Assembly: GCA_963750735.1 (NCBI GenBank)
Contig: CAVVRY010000019.1
Span: 434,001 to 498,000, forward strand
DNA: 64,000 bases
Direction of reading: 5' to 3'
From: JANTGF01 sp963750735
GTDB lineage: Bacteria; Bacteroidota; Bacteroidia; Bacteroidales; VadinHA17
Position numbers and translations under genes: made by a program. Below the pieces are notes generated by a model. It made no database searches and had not been told where the DNA came from. It saw only the letters and a program-made list of their open reading frames with translations. Of the stretch, positions 29,829 to 40,267 are shown piece after piece; the stretch's first letter is position 1; every line of letters starts with the position of its first letter.

Positions 29829-30176
29829 AGTCAGACTGAGCTTCGGCGTGAGCTCTGTCGAACGCCTGTCAAGTCCAATATAGCTGCAATACAAAAGTCA
29901 GACTGAGCCTGTCGAAGTCTAGACTGAAAACTCGAATAGTTATTTTTTTTGCTGAGTATTCAGAAATTAAAGATTAATATTATTCTTAGCATGGGGAAGG
30001 TCCTGTGTATTGATGCCGTCTATATTTCGACGAGCTCAATATGACTGCAAAGGTAAAGTCAGACTGAGCCTTCGGCGTGAGCTCTGTCGAACGCCTGTCG
30101 AAGTCTCAATATAGCTGCAATACAAAAGTCAGTCTGAGCCTTCGGCGTGAGCTCTGTCGAACGCCTGTCGAAGACT
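29829..30176. repeat. Four copies of a GTCAGACTGAGC...GTCGAAG palindromic element
   Basis: The gap between the two susD genes (29751-30340) contains full copies at about 29829-29877, 30057-30105 and 30127-30176 and a short copy at 29896-29926. A full copy runs AGTCAGACTGAGCCTTCGG, CGTGAGCTCTGTCGAACG, CCTGTCGAAGTCT. GGCGT and ACGCC inside it can pair, and the outer ends partly pair, giving a two-level hairpin. The linker ATATAGCTGCAATACAAA is also repeated. Related to the elements at 23956-24290; no gene in this gap. Confidence 0.8.
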
Positions 30177-30340
30177 AAACTGTGTTTCCCGAGTGAGTTT
30201 AGTCTAACGCATGTCTTCTGAAGGAATGCCTCTGGCAGAAAACTTGACTGAAAGCTCGAACATTTTAATTGTGATTACTTTTTTTTATATTAGTAGTATG
30301 GAAATAATGGAGTTGCTCCGAATCTGACTTTCACACTCTA

Positions 30341-32090
30341 ATGAATTCTATAAAATATTTGCTCGCAGTTATAATTGTAGGATTTATATTATTGCTTGCC
30401 TGCAAGAAAAGCTTTTTGGATATTACACCCAACGGCTCCTTGGATGAATATGTTTTAGCTACTTATGATGGAGTGGATGGACTTTTAATTGGAGCATACT
30501 CCCTGGTAGATGGAGTAGCTGATGGATTTGGATGGGAAGCAGCCACCTCCGGTTGGTTATACAGCAGTGTAAGAGGCCTTGAGGCCAACAAAGGTACTGA
30601 TGCAGGCGATGCATCATATATTAACCCCATAGCCAGGTTTACAGAAACTGCCATAAATCCATGGTTAAATACCAAATGGAGATCTGCGTATGAAGGAATT
30701 TCGAGATGCAATGCTACTATTCGAACAGCTGAAATGGCAGTAGAGGCCGGTACAATTACCGGTACAGACTTGGAGTGGTTTGTCAGGCAGGCAAAAACAT
30801 TGCGTGGTTTTTTTCACTATGAAGCCTGGCGGATGTGGGCAGATAGAGATAGCAACACCGGAGTTCCATATGTTGATGAGAATACCAACCAATCAACATT
30901 AACCAATACAGAGGATATAAGGCCTCAAATTATTGATGATATGGCCGAAGGAACTGTACTTCCAGATGATATGGGGCAGGTCGGTCGGTTTAATAAGTCG
31001 GTAGCCCGGGTTTTATTAGCAAAAGCTTATATGCAAATATATGGAGATTATGCGGCAGCCCTGGAATTGCTAAAAGAAGTTGAAACCAATGGGACCAATC
31101 CAATAGGTCAGAAAGCCAGCCTGGAAGCATATTATGGAGATATTTTTGATGCTGAAAATCGAAATGGAGTAGAGAGTATTTATACAGTGCAATATTCAGT
31201 TAATGATGGCTCTGGTGGTTGGAATGGAGGCTATGGTGAAGTTTTGAATTTCCCATACAAGTGGGGCGGTTCGCCTGGAGGATGTTGTAGCTTTTTTCAA
31301 CCAACTCAGGATTTTGTAAATTCATTTCGGACAGATATGGATGGACTACCTTTTCTTGATACCTACAACAGCGAAAAGGTTAAGAATGACCAGGGATTGG
31401 TTCCTTCTGATCCTTTTACTGAGTATACCGGACAGTTGGACCCTCGTTTGGACTGGGCAGTTGGTAGGAGAGGTATTCCATACCTGGATTGGGGAGATCA
31501 TACAGGTCAGGACTGGATCCGTGACCAGTCCTATGCTGGCCCATATAGCCCTAAGAAACAGGTATATAAAAAATCCCAGGAGGGCATCCTAACTGAAGTA
31601 GGTAGTTGGACATCAGGGTGGACAGCCAATGGCTACCGAATGATCCGTTATGCGGAAGTATTGTTGCTAAAGGCGGAATGTGAAGCCTATTTGAATATTG
31701 ATGATTTGGGACTAGCTGAGGTCAATGCGGTTCGTAACAGGGCAGCAAACCCGGATGGCTTTGTTAAAGAATTCGATCTGGTAACAGATGCTGCAAATTA
31801 TGTGATTGGAACATATTCCTCATTTCCAGACCAGGATTATGCAAAAAAGGCGATTAAATTTGAGACGAAAGCTTGAGCTAGGCCTGGAGGGCCATCGATA
31901 CTATGACCTGCAACGCTGGGGTGAAGTTCAATCGGAGCTAAACCGCATCCTAAACTATGAAAAGACAATGGAATGGGGATCATCTCATTATGGGAATACA
32001 ACAATTGGTCCGGAAGATGTGAACTATCCTATCCCACAGCGTCAAATAGACCTCTCGAATGGCAATCTGGTCCAAAACAGGTCTGAATAG
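30341..32090 (+). CDS. SusD-like lipoprotein, copy 2, without its own SusC (one frameshift)
   Basis: Close paralogue of the preceding SusD, roughly three-quarters identical by eye over its whole length. It has the same lipobox context (LLLACKKSFLDITPNGSLDE) and the same GGCC loop (GGSPGGCCSFFQPTQDF). The frame 30341-31876 breaks at about 31864, where GAGACGAAAG has an extra A compared with copy 1 (FERKLEL); the remainder RRKLELGLEGHRYYDLQRWGE...QNRSE ends at 32090. Full length is about 582 residues. It lies after the susCD terminator, behind a palindrome-rich gap, and no susC precedes it. Its last two codons and stop are also part of a repeat found again at 32597. Confidence 0.9.
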
Positions 32091-32859
32091 AACCAGGTTT
32101 TATATTAATAAAGAGAAATTACCATATCGCCCCTACGGGGCTTAAAATATTTCAAATATTCATTCTAAAAGCATATTATCCCTAAAGGGACAATATGCCT
32201 ATATTAAATTGAAATATATAGAAACCAGGTTCCACGCGTGACGCAATTATTAATTATTAGTAAGATCTGTCCGATAGGGACAAAACAATTATAATAGAAT
32301 TACCATATCGCCCCTATGGGGCTCTAAAATTCCAATTATTCATTCTAAAAGCATATTATCCCTAAAGGGACAATATGTCTATATTAAATTGAAATATATA
32401 GAAACCAAGTTCCATGCTTGACGTAATTATTAGAAAGATTTGTCCCATAGGGACAAAATAGTTATAACAGAATAGACAAAATAATAAATCAAGTCCCTTT
32501 AGGGACGACATATTAAGAGCAAAATGAATGTCTGCTTAGGGATAAAGCTCATTATTTTTATATTAATTTTCTTATCCTATTGGTATTAAAATCAACTCTG
32601 AATAGAACCAGGTTTTATATTTATAAAGAGAAATTACCATATCGCCCTTACAAGGCTTATAATATTTCAAATATTCATTCTAAAAGCATATTATCCCTAA
32701 AGGGACAATATGTCTATATTAAATTGAAATATATTGAAACCAAGTTCCATGCGTAACGTAATTATTAGAAAGATTTGTCCCATAGGGACAAAATAGTTAT
32801 AACATAAAAGACAAAGTTAAAACTCAAGTCCCTTTAGGGACGATATATTAATTAATTTC
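32091..32859. repeat. REP-like palindrome array, left of the RAYT gene
   Basis: Non-coding array built from units of about 180 bp that start CATATCGCCCC (32123, 32304, 32638). Each unit holds three small palindromes in the same order: CGCCCCTAYGGGGC, TTATCCCTAAAGGGACAATA and TCTGTCCGATAGGGACAAAA (or TTTGTCCCATAGGGACAAAA). They are separated by constant spacers such as TCTATATTAAATTGAAATA and AACCAGGTTCCATGCTTGACG. Units ending a block have a tail with AAGTCCCTTTAGGGACGA. A 515-bp offset copy of AATAGAACCAGGTTTTATAT (32086 and 32601) shows a further segmental duplication. Confidence 0.88.
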
Positions 32860-33321
32860 ATGGCTAATACATACACACAGATTTATCTTCAATTTGTTTT
32901 TGCAGTTCAGGATAGAATCTCTTTAATACATAGTTCATGGGAGGAAGACCTGTACAAATATCTAACTGGTATTGTCCAGAATAATGGTCACAAACTGATT
33001 GCCATAAATGGTATTCCAAATCATCTCCATGTATTTGTTGGGTACAAACCTCACCAATTAATTCCCGACCTATTGCAGGACATAAAGGGTTCTTCCTCAA
33101 AATGGATAAATCAACAGGGGTTTGTAAAAGCTAAATTCAGGTGGCAGGCAGGATATGGTGCATTTTCCTATTCTCACTCACAAATTGATAATGTTGTAAA
33201 ATACATTGCAAATCAAAAGGAACATCACAGAGTAAATACATTTTACGAAGAATATTTAAAGTACCTGAAAGAATATAAGGTTCCTTTTGATGAGAAATAT
33301 GTCCTTAAAGATATAAAATAG
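32860..33321 (+). CDS. REP-associated tyrosine transposase (RAYT, IS200-like Y1 family)
   Basis: A 153-residue single-stranded DNA transposase-like enzyme. It shows the Y1 hallmarks: an N-terminal beta-strand YTQIYLQFVFAVQ, the metal-binding HUH motif as His55-Leu-His57 in PNHLHVFVGY, WQAGYGAFSYSHS, and the catalytic Tyr115 in KYIANQ, spaced as in the family. There are no flanking terminal inverted repeats and no tnpB. Instead the gene is embedded directly in arrays of palindromes that start within about 20 bp of both ends, as is typical for RAYTs, which are thought to spread REP elements. The ATG at 32860 follows the palindrome AAGTCCCTTTAGGGACGA. Intact frame, so it may be active. Confidence 0.9.
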   Translation: MANTYTQIYLQFVFAVQDRISLIHSSWEEDLYKYLTGIVQNNGHKLIAINGIPNHLHVFVGYKPHQLIPDLLQDIKGSSSKWINQQGFVKAKFRWQAGYGAFSYSHSQIDNVVKYIANQKEHHRVNTFYEEYLKYLKEYKVPFDEKYVLKDIK

Positions 33322-34228
33322 CTATATCGCCCCTACAGGGCTCTAATCTTTGTTAATTATTCGTTTAGAAATATATTGTCCCCAGAGGGACAATATACAT
33401 TAACCATGGAATATATAGAAACCAGATTCCATGCTTGACGCAATTATTAATTATTAGTAAGATCTGTCCGATAGGGACAAAACAATTATAATAGAATTAC
33501 CATATCGCCCCTATGGGGCTCTAAAATTCCAATTATTCATTCTAAAAGCATATTATCCCTAAAGGGACAATATGTCTATATTAAATTGAAATATATAGAA
33601 ACCAGGTTCTGCGCGTGACGCAATTATTAATTATTAGTAAGATCTGTCCGATAGGGACAAAACAATTATAATAGAATTACCATATCGCCCCTATGGGGCT
33701 CTAAAATTCCAATTATTCATTCTAAAAGCATATTATCCCTAAAGGGACAATATGTCTATATTAAATTGAAATATATAGAAACCAGGTTCTTCTTGACGCA
33801 ATTATTAATTATTAGTAAGATCTGTCCGATAGGGACAAAACAATTATAATAGAATTACCATATCGCCCCTACAGGGCTCTAATCTTTGTTAATTATTCTT
33901 TTAGAAATATATTGTCCCCAGAGGGACAATATACATTAACCATGGAATATGTAGAAACCAGGTTCCATGCTTGACGCAATTATTAATTATTAGTAAGATC
34001 TGTCCCGTAGGGACAAAACAGTTATAACATAATAGACAAAATAATAACTCAAGTCCCTTTAGGGACGATATATTAAGAGATAAAAAGATTGTCTACTTAG
34101 GGATAAGGCTCATTATTTATATGCATTAGTTTTCTTATCCTGTAGATATTAAAATCAGGTATAATTTTTGAGGCAATTTCTTTTTTTTGTTTCTTTGGAA
34201 GCTTACTAATATATGTTAAACTGTTGCT
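33322..34228. repeat. REP-like palindrome array, right of the RAYT gene
   Basis: Continuation of the same array. Units begin at about 33322, 33501, 33681 and 33859, with spacings of 179, 180 and 178 bp. Units at 33501 and 33681 are nearly identical over their length; those at 33322 and 33859 are a variant with the second palindrome TTGTCCCCAGAGGGACAA. The array closes with the same tail as on the left (AAGTCCCTTTAGGGACGA at about 34053, then TACTTAGGGATAAGGCTCAT). After about 34160 the sequence is ordinary AT-rich DNA leading to the next gene at 34229. Confidence 0.88.
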
Positions 34229-37200
34229 ATGAAGAACTATATATATTTAATTATTATAATTTCGTTTTTGTTCTCTTCCTGTTCCGAGAAACCCCGCTTT
34301 GAGCTTCTGAAATCCAAGCATACCGGAATAAAATTTGCAAATAACATTACCGAGACCGATAGCCTTCACGTTATGAACTTTGAGTACATCTACAATGGCG
34401 CAGGTGTAGGGATTGTTGACCTCAACAACGACAATTTGATGGACGTAGTTTTTACCGGGAACCAGGTGGCAACAAAAGTTTATCTTAATAAAGGAAACTT
34501 CAAGTTTAAAGATATCTCCTCTAGCTTTCCGGGACTGGACAACGGGCAATGGTATAGTGGTGTTGCCATTGTTGATATCAACAGCGACGGTTGGACAGAC
34601 CTTTATTTCGCCTGTACTGCCTATGGAGAAGATGAGAAAAGGAAAAACAGGTTCTGGATAAACCAGGGGATTCAGGAAAACGGGCAGCTAGCATTCATTG
34701 AAATGGCTGAAAGCTATGGTGTTGCAGATGATAGCTATTCTGTTCATGCTGCTTTTTTTGATTATGACCTGGATGGGGACCTTGACCTTTACCTCCTTAA
34801 TAACTTCATTACTGAAAGGATTTCTACCACTTATAGAATAAAAGTAACCGATGGCAGTGCTATAAACAATGACAACCTGTACAGAAACAATGGCGATGGT
34901 ACATTTACCGATGTAACGGTAGAGGCAGGTATTGTGTATGAGGGTTTTGGGCTCGGGTTGGCCTTAGGCGATGTGAATAAAGATGGATACCCGGATGTAT
35001 ATGTTTCAAACGACTATATATCGAATGATCTATTATACATTAATCAGGGTGACGGTACCTTTAAAAATGAAATAGCGAAATATATGTCCTACCAGACCAA
35101 GTCTTCCATGGGCAATGATATGGCTGATATCAATAACGATGGTAATCCGGATATGTTCACCCTTGATATGATGCCTGAATACTATTTTAAGAAGAAGCAA
35201 ACCATAAATGGATTTAGTTATTTCTTCTTATTGAATGATGTTAAATTTGGTTACGAGCATCAATTTCTTAGAAATATGCTTCATATGCACAATGGTTTCT
35301 TAAATGGAGAGATGTTGCCATACAGTGAGGTGGGTCAGATTTTGGGCATATACCAGACCGAATGGAGCTGGTCACCATTATTTGCAGATTATGATAATGA
35401 TGGAGACAAAGACCTGATTGTTGCCAATGGTTACCCGAAAGACCTTACAGATAAGGATTGGACATTTTACAAGGCTGAAGTTTTTGGAAGTATTGCATCA
35501 GCACAGCATGTAATGGGCAGGGCTCCGGCTGTAAAAGCTCCTAACCATGCCTATGAAAATTTAGGTGAGCTAGTATTTTCAAAAATATCCAATGAGTGGT
35601 TTGATACAATATCTTCTTATTCCTACGGAGCTGCCTTTGTGGACCTTGATAACGACGGTGACCTGGATTATGTTACCAATAATTTGGATGACGAAGCCTT
35701 TGTATACAGAAACAATACAATTGAGCAGTCTGGTGAAAAAAGCAACTTCATTAGAATAAAGCTAAAGGGTAAAGAAAATAATACCAATGCCTTTGGAGCA
35801 AAAGTTGAATTGTGGAGCGATGGGGGTTATCAATTCAAAGAAAATTTCCTTTCCAGGGGGTATATCTCTTCCGTTGATCCTATTGTTCACTTTGGACTAT
35901 CGGAAAGTACTATAGTTGATTCCATTCGGGTAACCTGGCCGGCCAGTGGTCTTGTTTCCAGTCTAAATAATATGCAGGCTAATCAGTTAATTGAAATGGA
36001 TGAAAAAGATTCTTATCCTTCAATTAAGGCTACTTCATACCCCAAATTACTCTTTACGGAGGCGGAAGGTGTATTAAATTACAAGCATGAACAAACTGAT
36101 TTCGGCGATTTCCTCTATTATCAACCTATTTTGCCACACAAATTCTCCCAGATTGGCCCAAGAATGCAAAAAGGGGATCTCAATGGTGATGGCTTTGAGG
36201 ATATTATCATTGGGGCAACAAATACATTGCCAACAAAAGTTTATTTACGGGAGGGTGATGTTTTTACTGAAAAAGAAATAAGAGGTCTGACAGACCAAAA
36301 GGACTTTTCAGAAGCTGACTTTTCTATAATTGATGTAGATATGGATGGGGACAATGATATAATAGCATTGGCAGGTGGTTATGAGAACCGTGAAGAAAAA
36401 GCCTATAAGCATTATTTGTATGAAAATACCAATGGCACATTTTTAAGGAAGGAGCTTCCTATATCTTCATTTTCAGCCTCTGTAGTGAGACCCTGCGATT
36501 TTGATCACGACGGAGATATGGATCTCTTTGTGGGAGCCAGGATAAAAATTGGTAAATTCCCCTTTGCTGAGGATTCATGGTTGTTGATAAATGATAATGG
36601 GCAATACACTCAAGAAAGTTCAATGAATTTTAACCTAGGAATGGTAACTGACGCAGTTTGGAGTGACTACGATGGAGATGGTTGGGAAGATCTTTTAATT
36701 TCACGGGAATGGAATTCCATAGCCATTCTGAAAAATGAAAATGGAGAAAGCCTTACAGGTCAGGAAATACCTGAGATTGAATCTATGCATGGTATGTGGT
36801 TTTCAATTTCATCAGGAGATTTTGACCAGGATGGAGATGAGGATTATGTTTTAGGTAACCTTGGTGAAAATAATCGATTTCATGTGAGTGATCAGTACCC
36901 TCTGCGTGTATATGCACTTGATTTGGATATGAATGGGTCACTGGATCCTTTATCAACTGGCTACTGGAAAGACAAAAATGACGTAATGACCGAATACCCA
37001 GTCAATTATCTGGATGAATTAAATGGTCAGTCACCCTATTTTACAAGAAAATTCAAGAATTATAAGTCATTTAGTTATGCACCTTTAAAAGAAATCCTGG
37101 ATTCTGCAGCAATGGAAAGAGTAGTTTACACTTTTAAGACCAATACTACCTCCAGTCATATTTTATGGAACGATGAGGGTTCATTCGTCTGGCAAAAATT

Positions 37201-37513
37201 GCCCAGGGTTGCACAGCTATCGCCTATTAAGAAAATTTTGGTGGAGGATTTTAATAATGACTCTTATCCCGATGTTTTATTGGCAGGGAATGATTATACT
37301 TATGATGTAAGTACTGGTTTTTACGATGCCAATAAAGGAATTATCTTGCTGAGTAAAGATGGTAAACCATTAGCCGATATAAAACAGCCTTCTGAAAGTG
37401 GTTTATTGCTTCAGGGGATGGTTCAATCATTACTTTACATCGAAGGTGATACTCCGCTTATTGTTGCCGGAATAAACAGGGATTCAGTGAAAACATTTAC
37501 TCTTAATAAGTAG
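34229..37513 (+). CDS. Large VCBS/FG-GAP-repeat lipoprotein with internal ASPIC/UnbV domain
   Basis: A 1094-residue surface lipoprotein (LFSSC, about Cys18). It is made of many FG-GAP/VCBS blades, each with a Ca-binding loop such as DLNNDNLMD, DYDLDGDLD, DVNKDGYPD, DYDNDGDKD and DLDNDGDLD. A UnbV-like segment (GAKVELWSDGGYQFKENFLSRGYISSVDPIVHFGLSESTIVDSIRVTWP) lies near the middle, and a second propeller follows. Proteins of this build are often next to SusC/SusD in Bacteroidota and may bind or present glycans, but function is not known. It stands alone, between the REP array and the convergent GH2 gene. Confidence 0.85.
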   Translation: MKNYIYLIIIISFLFSSCSEKPRFELLKSKHTGIKFANNITETDSLHVMNFEYIYNGAGVGIVDLNNDNLMDVVFTGNQVATKVYLNKGNFKFKDISSSFPGLDNGQWYSGVAIVDINSDGWTDLYFACTAYGEDEKRKNRFWINQGIQENGQLAFIEMAESYGVADDSYSVHAAFFDYDLDGDLDLYLLNNFITERISTTYRIKVTDGSAINNDNLYRNNGDGTFTDVTVEAGIVYEGFGLGLALGDVNKDGYPDVYVSNDYISNDLLYINQGDGTFKNEIAKYMSYQTKSSMGNDMADINNDGNPDMFTLDMMPEYYFKKKQTINGFSYFFLLNDVKFGYEHQFLRNMLHMHNGFLNGEMLPYSEVGQILGIYQTEWSWSPLFADYDNDGDKDLIVANGYPKDLTDKDWTFYKAEVFGSIASAQHVMGRAPAVKAPNHAYENLGELVFSKISNEWFDTISSYSYGAAFVDLDNDGDLDYVTNNLDDEAFVYRNNTIEQSGEKSNFIRIKLKGKENNTNAFGAKVELWSDGGYQFKENFLSRGYISSVDPIVHFGLSESTIVDSIRVTWPASGLVSSLNNMQANQLIEMDEKDSYPSIKATSYPKLLFTEAEGVLNYKHEQTDFGDFLYYQPILPHKFSQIGPRMQKGDLNGDGFEDIIIGATNTLPTKVYLREGDVFTEKEIRGLTDQKDFSEADFSIIDVDMDGDNDIIALAGGYENREEKAYKHYLYENTNGTFLRKELPISSFSASVVRPCDFDHDGDMDLFVGARIKIGKFPFAEDSWLLINDNGQYTQESSMNFNLGMVTDAVWSDYDGDGWEDLLISREWNSIAILKNENGESLTGQEIPEIESMHGMWFSISSGDFDQDGDEDYVLGNLGENNRFHVSDQYPLRVYALDLDMNGSLDPLSTGYWKDKNDVMTEYPVNYLDELNGQSPYFTRKFKNYKSFSYAPLKEILDSAAMERVVYTFKTNTTSSHILWNDEGSFVWQKLPRVAQLSPIKKILVEDFNNDSYPDVLLAGNDYTYDVSTGFYDANKGIILLSKDGKPLADIKQPSESGLLLQGMVQSLLYIEGDTPLIVAGINRDSVKTFTLNK

Positions 37514-37593
37514 ACCTCAATAAGGTATTGAGCAAGACAAACACATCGAGAGGCTAAGTATTATTTTATATATAAGTTTGTGGTTACATTTTT

Positions 37594-40179
37594 TTAAAAC
37601 GAATCAACCAGGGTTACATATTGCAAGATACCTTCAAAATCAGTGACCTGCTCCTTAGTTTTAAAAGAAACCTCAACCTTCTGACCCGGTAAAATGTCAA
37701 AATAATTATCACTGAAAAATCCATCAACGCCAGGAGTAGTCAGGAAAATATTTTTCACCAGCTTCTCACTGCTTAGGCCAATTGAAAATCCATCATTTGT
37801 TTTTTCAATAACGGTTTTAATATCAGGTCTGGGTAAATCAATTTCCTTTAATGGATTAAAATAAAGTATGTTTTCAGAAATGATTTTATCATCTGCACCG
37901 ATCAATTTAGTTGATAATAATAGAGAATTTGAGGGTTTGCCTGCTAGCAAATCAGAATTTAATATCTTAAGATGAACCTCACTACTATTAGCTTTTACTG
38001 TAATTTCTTTATCTTTTTCCCATAGAACATTACCATCAAAATCTATTACTTCAAGCTTTAAATTTGCTTGAGAATCTGCCAATCTATCTGATACAACAAA
38101 TACCTTTGTTTCTGTTCCATCGGTTTCAGGTGAAACCAGTATTTCTCTGAAGGCTTTTTCAGCAAAATAATGCTGCGCCTTCCATTTACCATAATAGTCA
38201 ATGCTTGACCACGAGGCTACTGGCCAGCAATCATCAATCTGCCAGAATAATGAGCCCATGCAATAAGGCATATGCTTACGATGGCCCTCCATGGCCACTT
38301 TTATTCCCTCAGCCTGCAAAAGGTGCCCAACATATAAAAACATGGGAAAATCCTTTGGTTTCCTGTAATTTCTGTCCATGTAAATTGCTATGGTGCCGTT
38401 TCCAATGCTCGAACGCTGGTGCGATTTCATTACATCTGAAAAGATATCCCAATCTTCCTCAATAGCATACTTATTCACAGAACTCAACTCAGGAAAGGAT
38501 TGAAATCCATATTCCGACATAAATCTGGGGATTCGGGTTCTGTAATTAATAAATGGTTCTTTTCCCCACCATACACCCCAGTAATGAACATCACCGGCTA
38601 CCCAGTTCTCTGGTTCTCCAGTTCCAGCACTTGGGGATGAGGACCAGTAAAGACGATCGCTGTCATATCTCTCAACTACTTCCGGCAAAAGGTGGTGAAA
38701 AAGGTCATCATAGGCTTTCCAGATTATGTTGGCGACTTCTTCACCTTGCTCTTTTTTAACCCGCTGTTTCCAGCCCCAAAAATTCCATGCAGATAAATTT
38801 TCATTGTTCCCGCACCACAGAGCTATGCTTGGATGATTCCTCAACCTTTTTACATTGTCAATAGCCTCGTGCCTGACATTGTCAAGAAAGTCCTTATCGC
38901 CTGGAAACATGGCACATGCAAACATGAAATCCTGCCAGACCAAAATGCCATGCTTATCACATAAGTCATAGAAAATATCTTTTTCATATACTCCTCCTCC
39001 CCAAATACGAATCATATTCATATTTGTATTTTTTGCAGACATAATGATATGCTCATATTTATCAGGAGTTACCCTGTTTAAAAATACATCCTGAGGAATA
39101 TAGTTGGCTCCTTTCATAAATACTGGATGACCATTCACTTTGAAGTAGAAACTTTTTCCTACACTATCTGGTTCCTGGATTACTTCAACCGTTCGGATAC
39201 CGGTATGAACTGTTCGTTGAGAGAGTATTTTCTTATTATGGTTCAATTGAACATCAATTTCATACATTTTTTGATCACCCAGTCCATTGGGCCACCATAA
39301 CTCGGGATTCTTAATTTCTAGGGGGAAAGAATATTCATTTATACCAATTCCCAGATCAACATCTTCAGTGAATGCTTCTTGTCCATCTATACTGAATATA
39401 AGCTTTGTTGTTGTTTGTACCTGGGATTCGATTTCCAGGTTTGCATCAAAAAGAGCGATGGAACTTTCCACATTCTTTTGCTTGATGAAGACATCTCTGA
39501 TTATAGCTTCATTCCAACCTCTCAGAGTTACAGGTTTCCATATCCCACTGGTAACCAATCGTGGTCCCCAATCCCAGCCAAAATGATAGCCTGCTTTCCG
39601 CACGTGAACACTTACCTGTTTGTCACCAAGGCCACCGTTCTGCGATTGGTCATTATCAGATACTGGAATTATATAATCCAGTGCATCGTATTTTTCTAGA
39701 CCAATGCGGGTAGGGGAGTGGAAATAAATAATTAATTCATTTTCTCCTTGCTTTGCATAATCTTTCACATCAACCAACCATTCACGGAACATATTGTTAG
39801 AGGAAAAAATCTGTTCCCCATTTAGGCTCACATCGCAATATGTATCAAGCCCTTCAAAAAGAATTTCCAATCTTTCCATATTAGCGAATGCTTCATCCAG
39901 AGTGAAGCTGGTCCTGTATTCCCAATCTTCTTTATCTACCCATTGTACCTCTTTTTCATTAAGGCGATAGAATGGATCTTCTATAATACTATTATTCATA
40001 AGGTCAGTATGCACTGTTCCAGGAACCTCGGCTGACAACCAGTCCTCTGTTCCAACCTGTCTGAATTTCCAGTTTTCATTAAGGTTTTGTACCATTATTT
40101 CAGATGAGTTATCCACAGAAGTACAGGAAAATAGGATTACAGCAGTTATTACACAGCTGAGAAATAGTATTTTTTGCAT
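37594..40179 (-). CDS. GH2 beta-mannosidase, lipoprotein
   Basis: Releases beta-linked mannose from non-reducing ends, for example the core mannose of N-glycans or mannan oligosaccharides. Lipobox ILFSC with Cys19. 861 residues in the five-domain GH2 order: N-terminal jelly roll (VPGTVHTDL, GLDTYCDVSLNG), Ig-like domain, TIM barrel from about 345 (MKGANYIPQD), and C-terminal Ig-like domains. Acid/base Glu460 lies in the GNNEN motif and nucleophile Glu556 in FMSEYG; the conserved WGWDWGPRL-type sequence (FGWDWGPRL, about 200) is specific for the beta-mannosidase branch. Intact. Next upstream on the strand is GH16 after 88 bp. Confidence 0.93.
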   Translation of the reverse strand: MQKILFLSCVITAVILFSCTSVDNSSEIMVQNLNENWKFRQVGTEDWLSAEVPGTVHTDLMNNSIIEDPFYRLNEKEVQWVDKEDWEYRTSFTLDEAFANMERLEILFEGLDTYCDVSLNGEQIFSSNNMFREWLVDVKDYAKQGENELIIYFHSPTRIGLEKYDALDYIIPVSDNDQSQNGGLGDKQVSVHVRKAGYHFGWDWGPRLVTSGIWKPVTLRGWNEAIIRDVFIKQKNVESSIALFDANLEIESQVQTTTKLIFSIDGQEAFTEDVDLGIGINEYSFPLEIKNPELWWPNGLGDQKMYEIDVQLNHNKKILSQRTVHTGIRTVEVIQEPDSVGKSFYFKVNGHPVFMKGANYIPQDVFLNRVTPDKYEHIIMSAKNTNMNMIRIWGGGVYEKDIFYDLCDKHGILVWQDFMFACAMFPGDKDFLDNVRHEAIDNVKRLRNHPSIALWCGNNENLSAWNFWGWKQRVKKEQGEEVANIIWKAYDDLFHHLLPEVVERYDSDRLYWSSSPSAGTGEPENWVAGDVHYWGVWWGKEPFINYRTRIPRFMSEYGFQSFPELSSVNKYAIEEDWDIFSDVMKSHQRSSIGNGTIAIYMDRNYRKPKDFPMFLYVGHLLQAEGIKVAMEGHRKHMPYCMGSLFWQIDDCWPVASWSSIDYYGKWKAQHYFAEKAFREILVSPETDGTETKVFVVSDRLADSQANLKLEVIDFDGNVLWEKDKEITVKANSSEVHLKILNSDLLAGKPSNSLLLSTKLIGADDKIISENILYFNPLKEIDLPRPDIKTVIEKTNDGFSIGLSSEKLVKNIFLTTPGVDGFFSDNYFDILPGQKVEVSFKTKEQVTDFEGILQYVTLVDSF

Positions 40180-40267
40180 TGTAATAAGTATTAATTGAAG
40201 TTAGGTGAAAAATCAATTTGATAATTAAATACGATATATAGTATATTAAAGTACCACTTTATGAATG

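Noticed and set aside
32091..34160. Possible CRISPR array from repeated units
   Set aside because: Units are about 180 bp with three different palindromes and nearly identical spacers; CRISPR has 25-40 bp repeats with unique spacers, and no cas gene is near.
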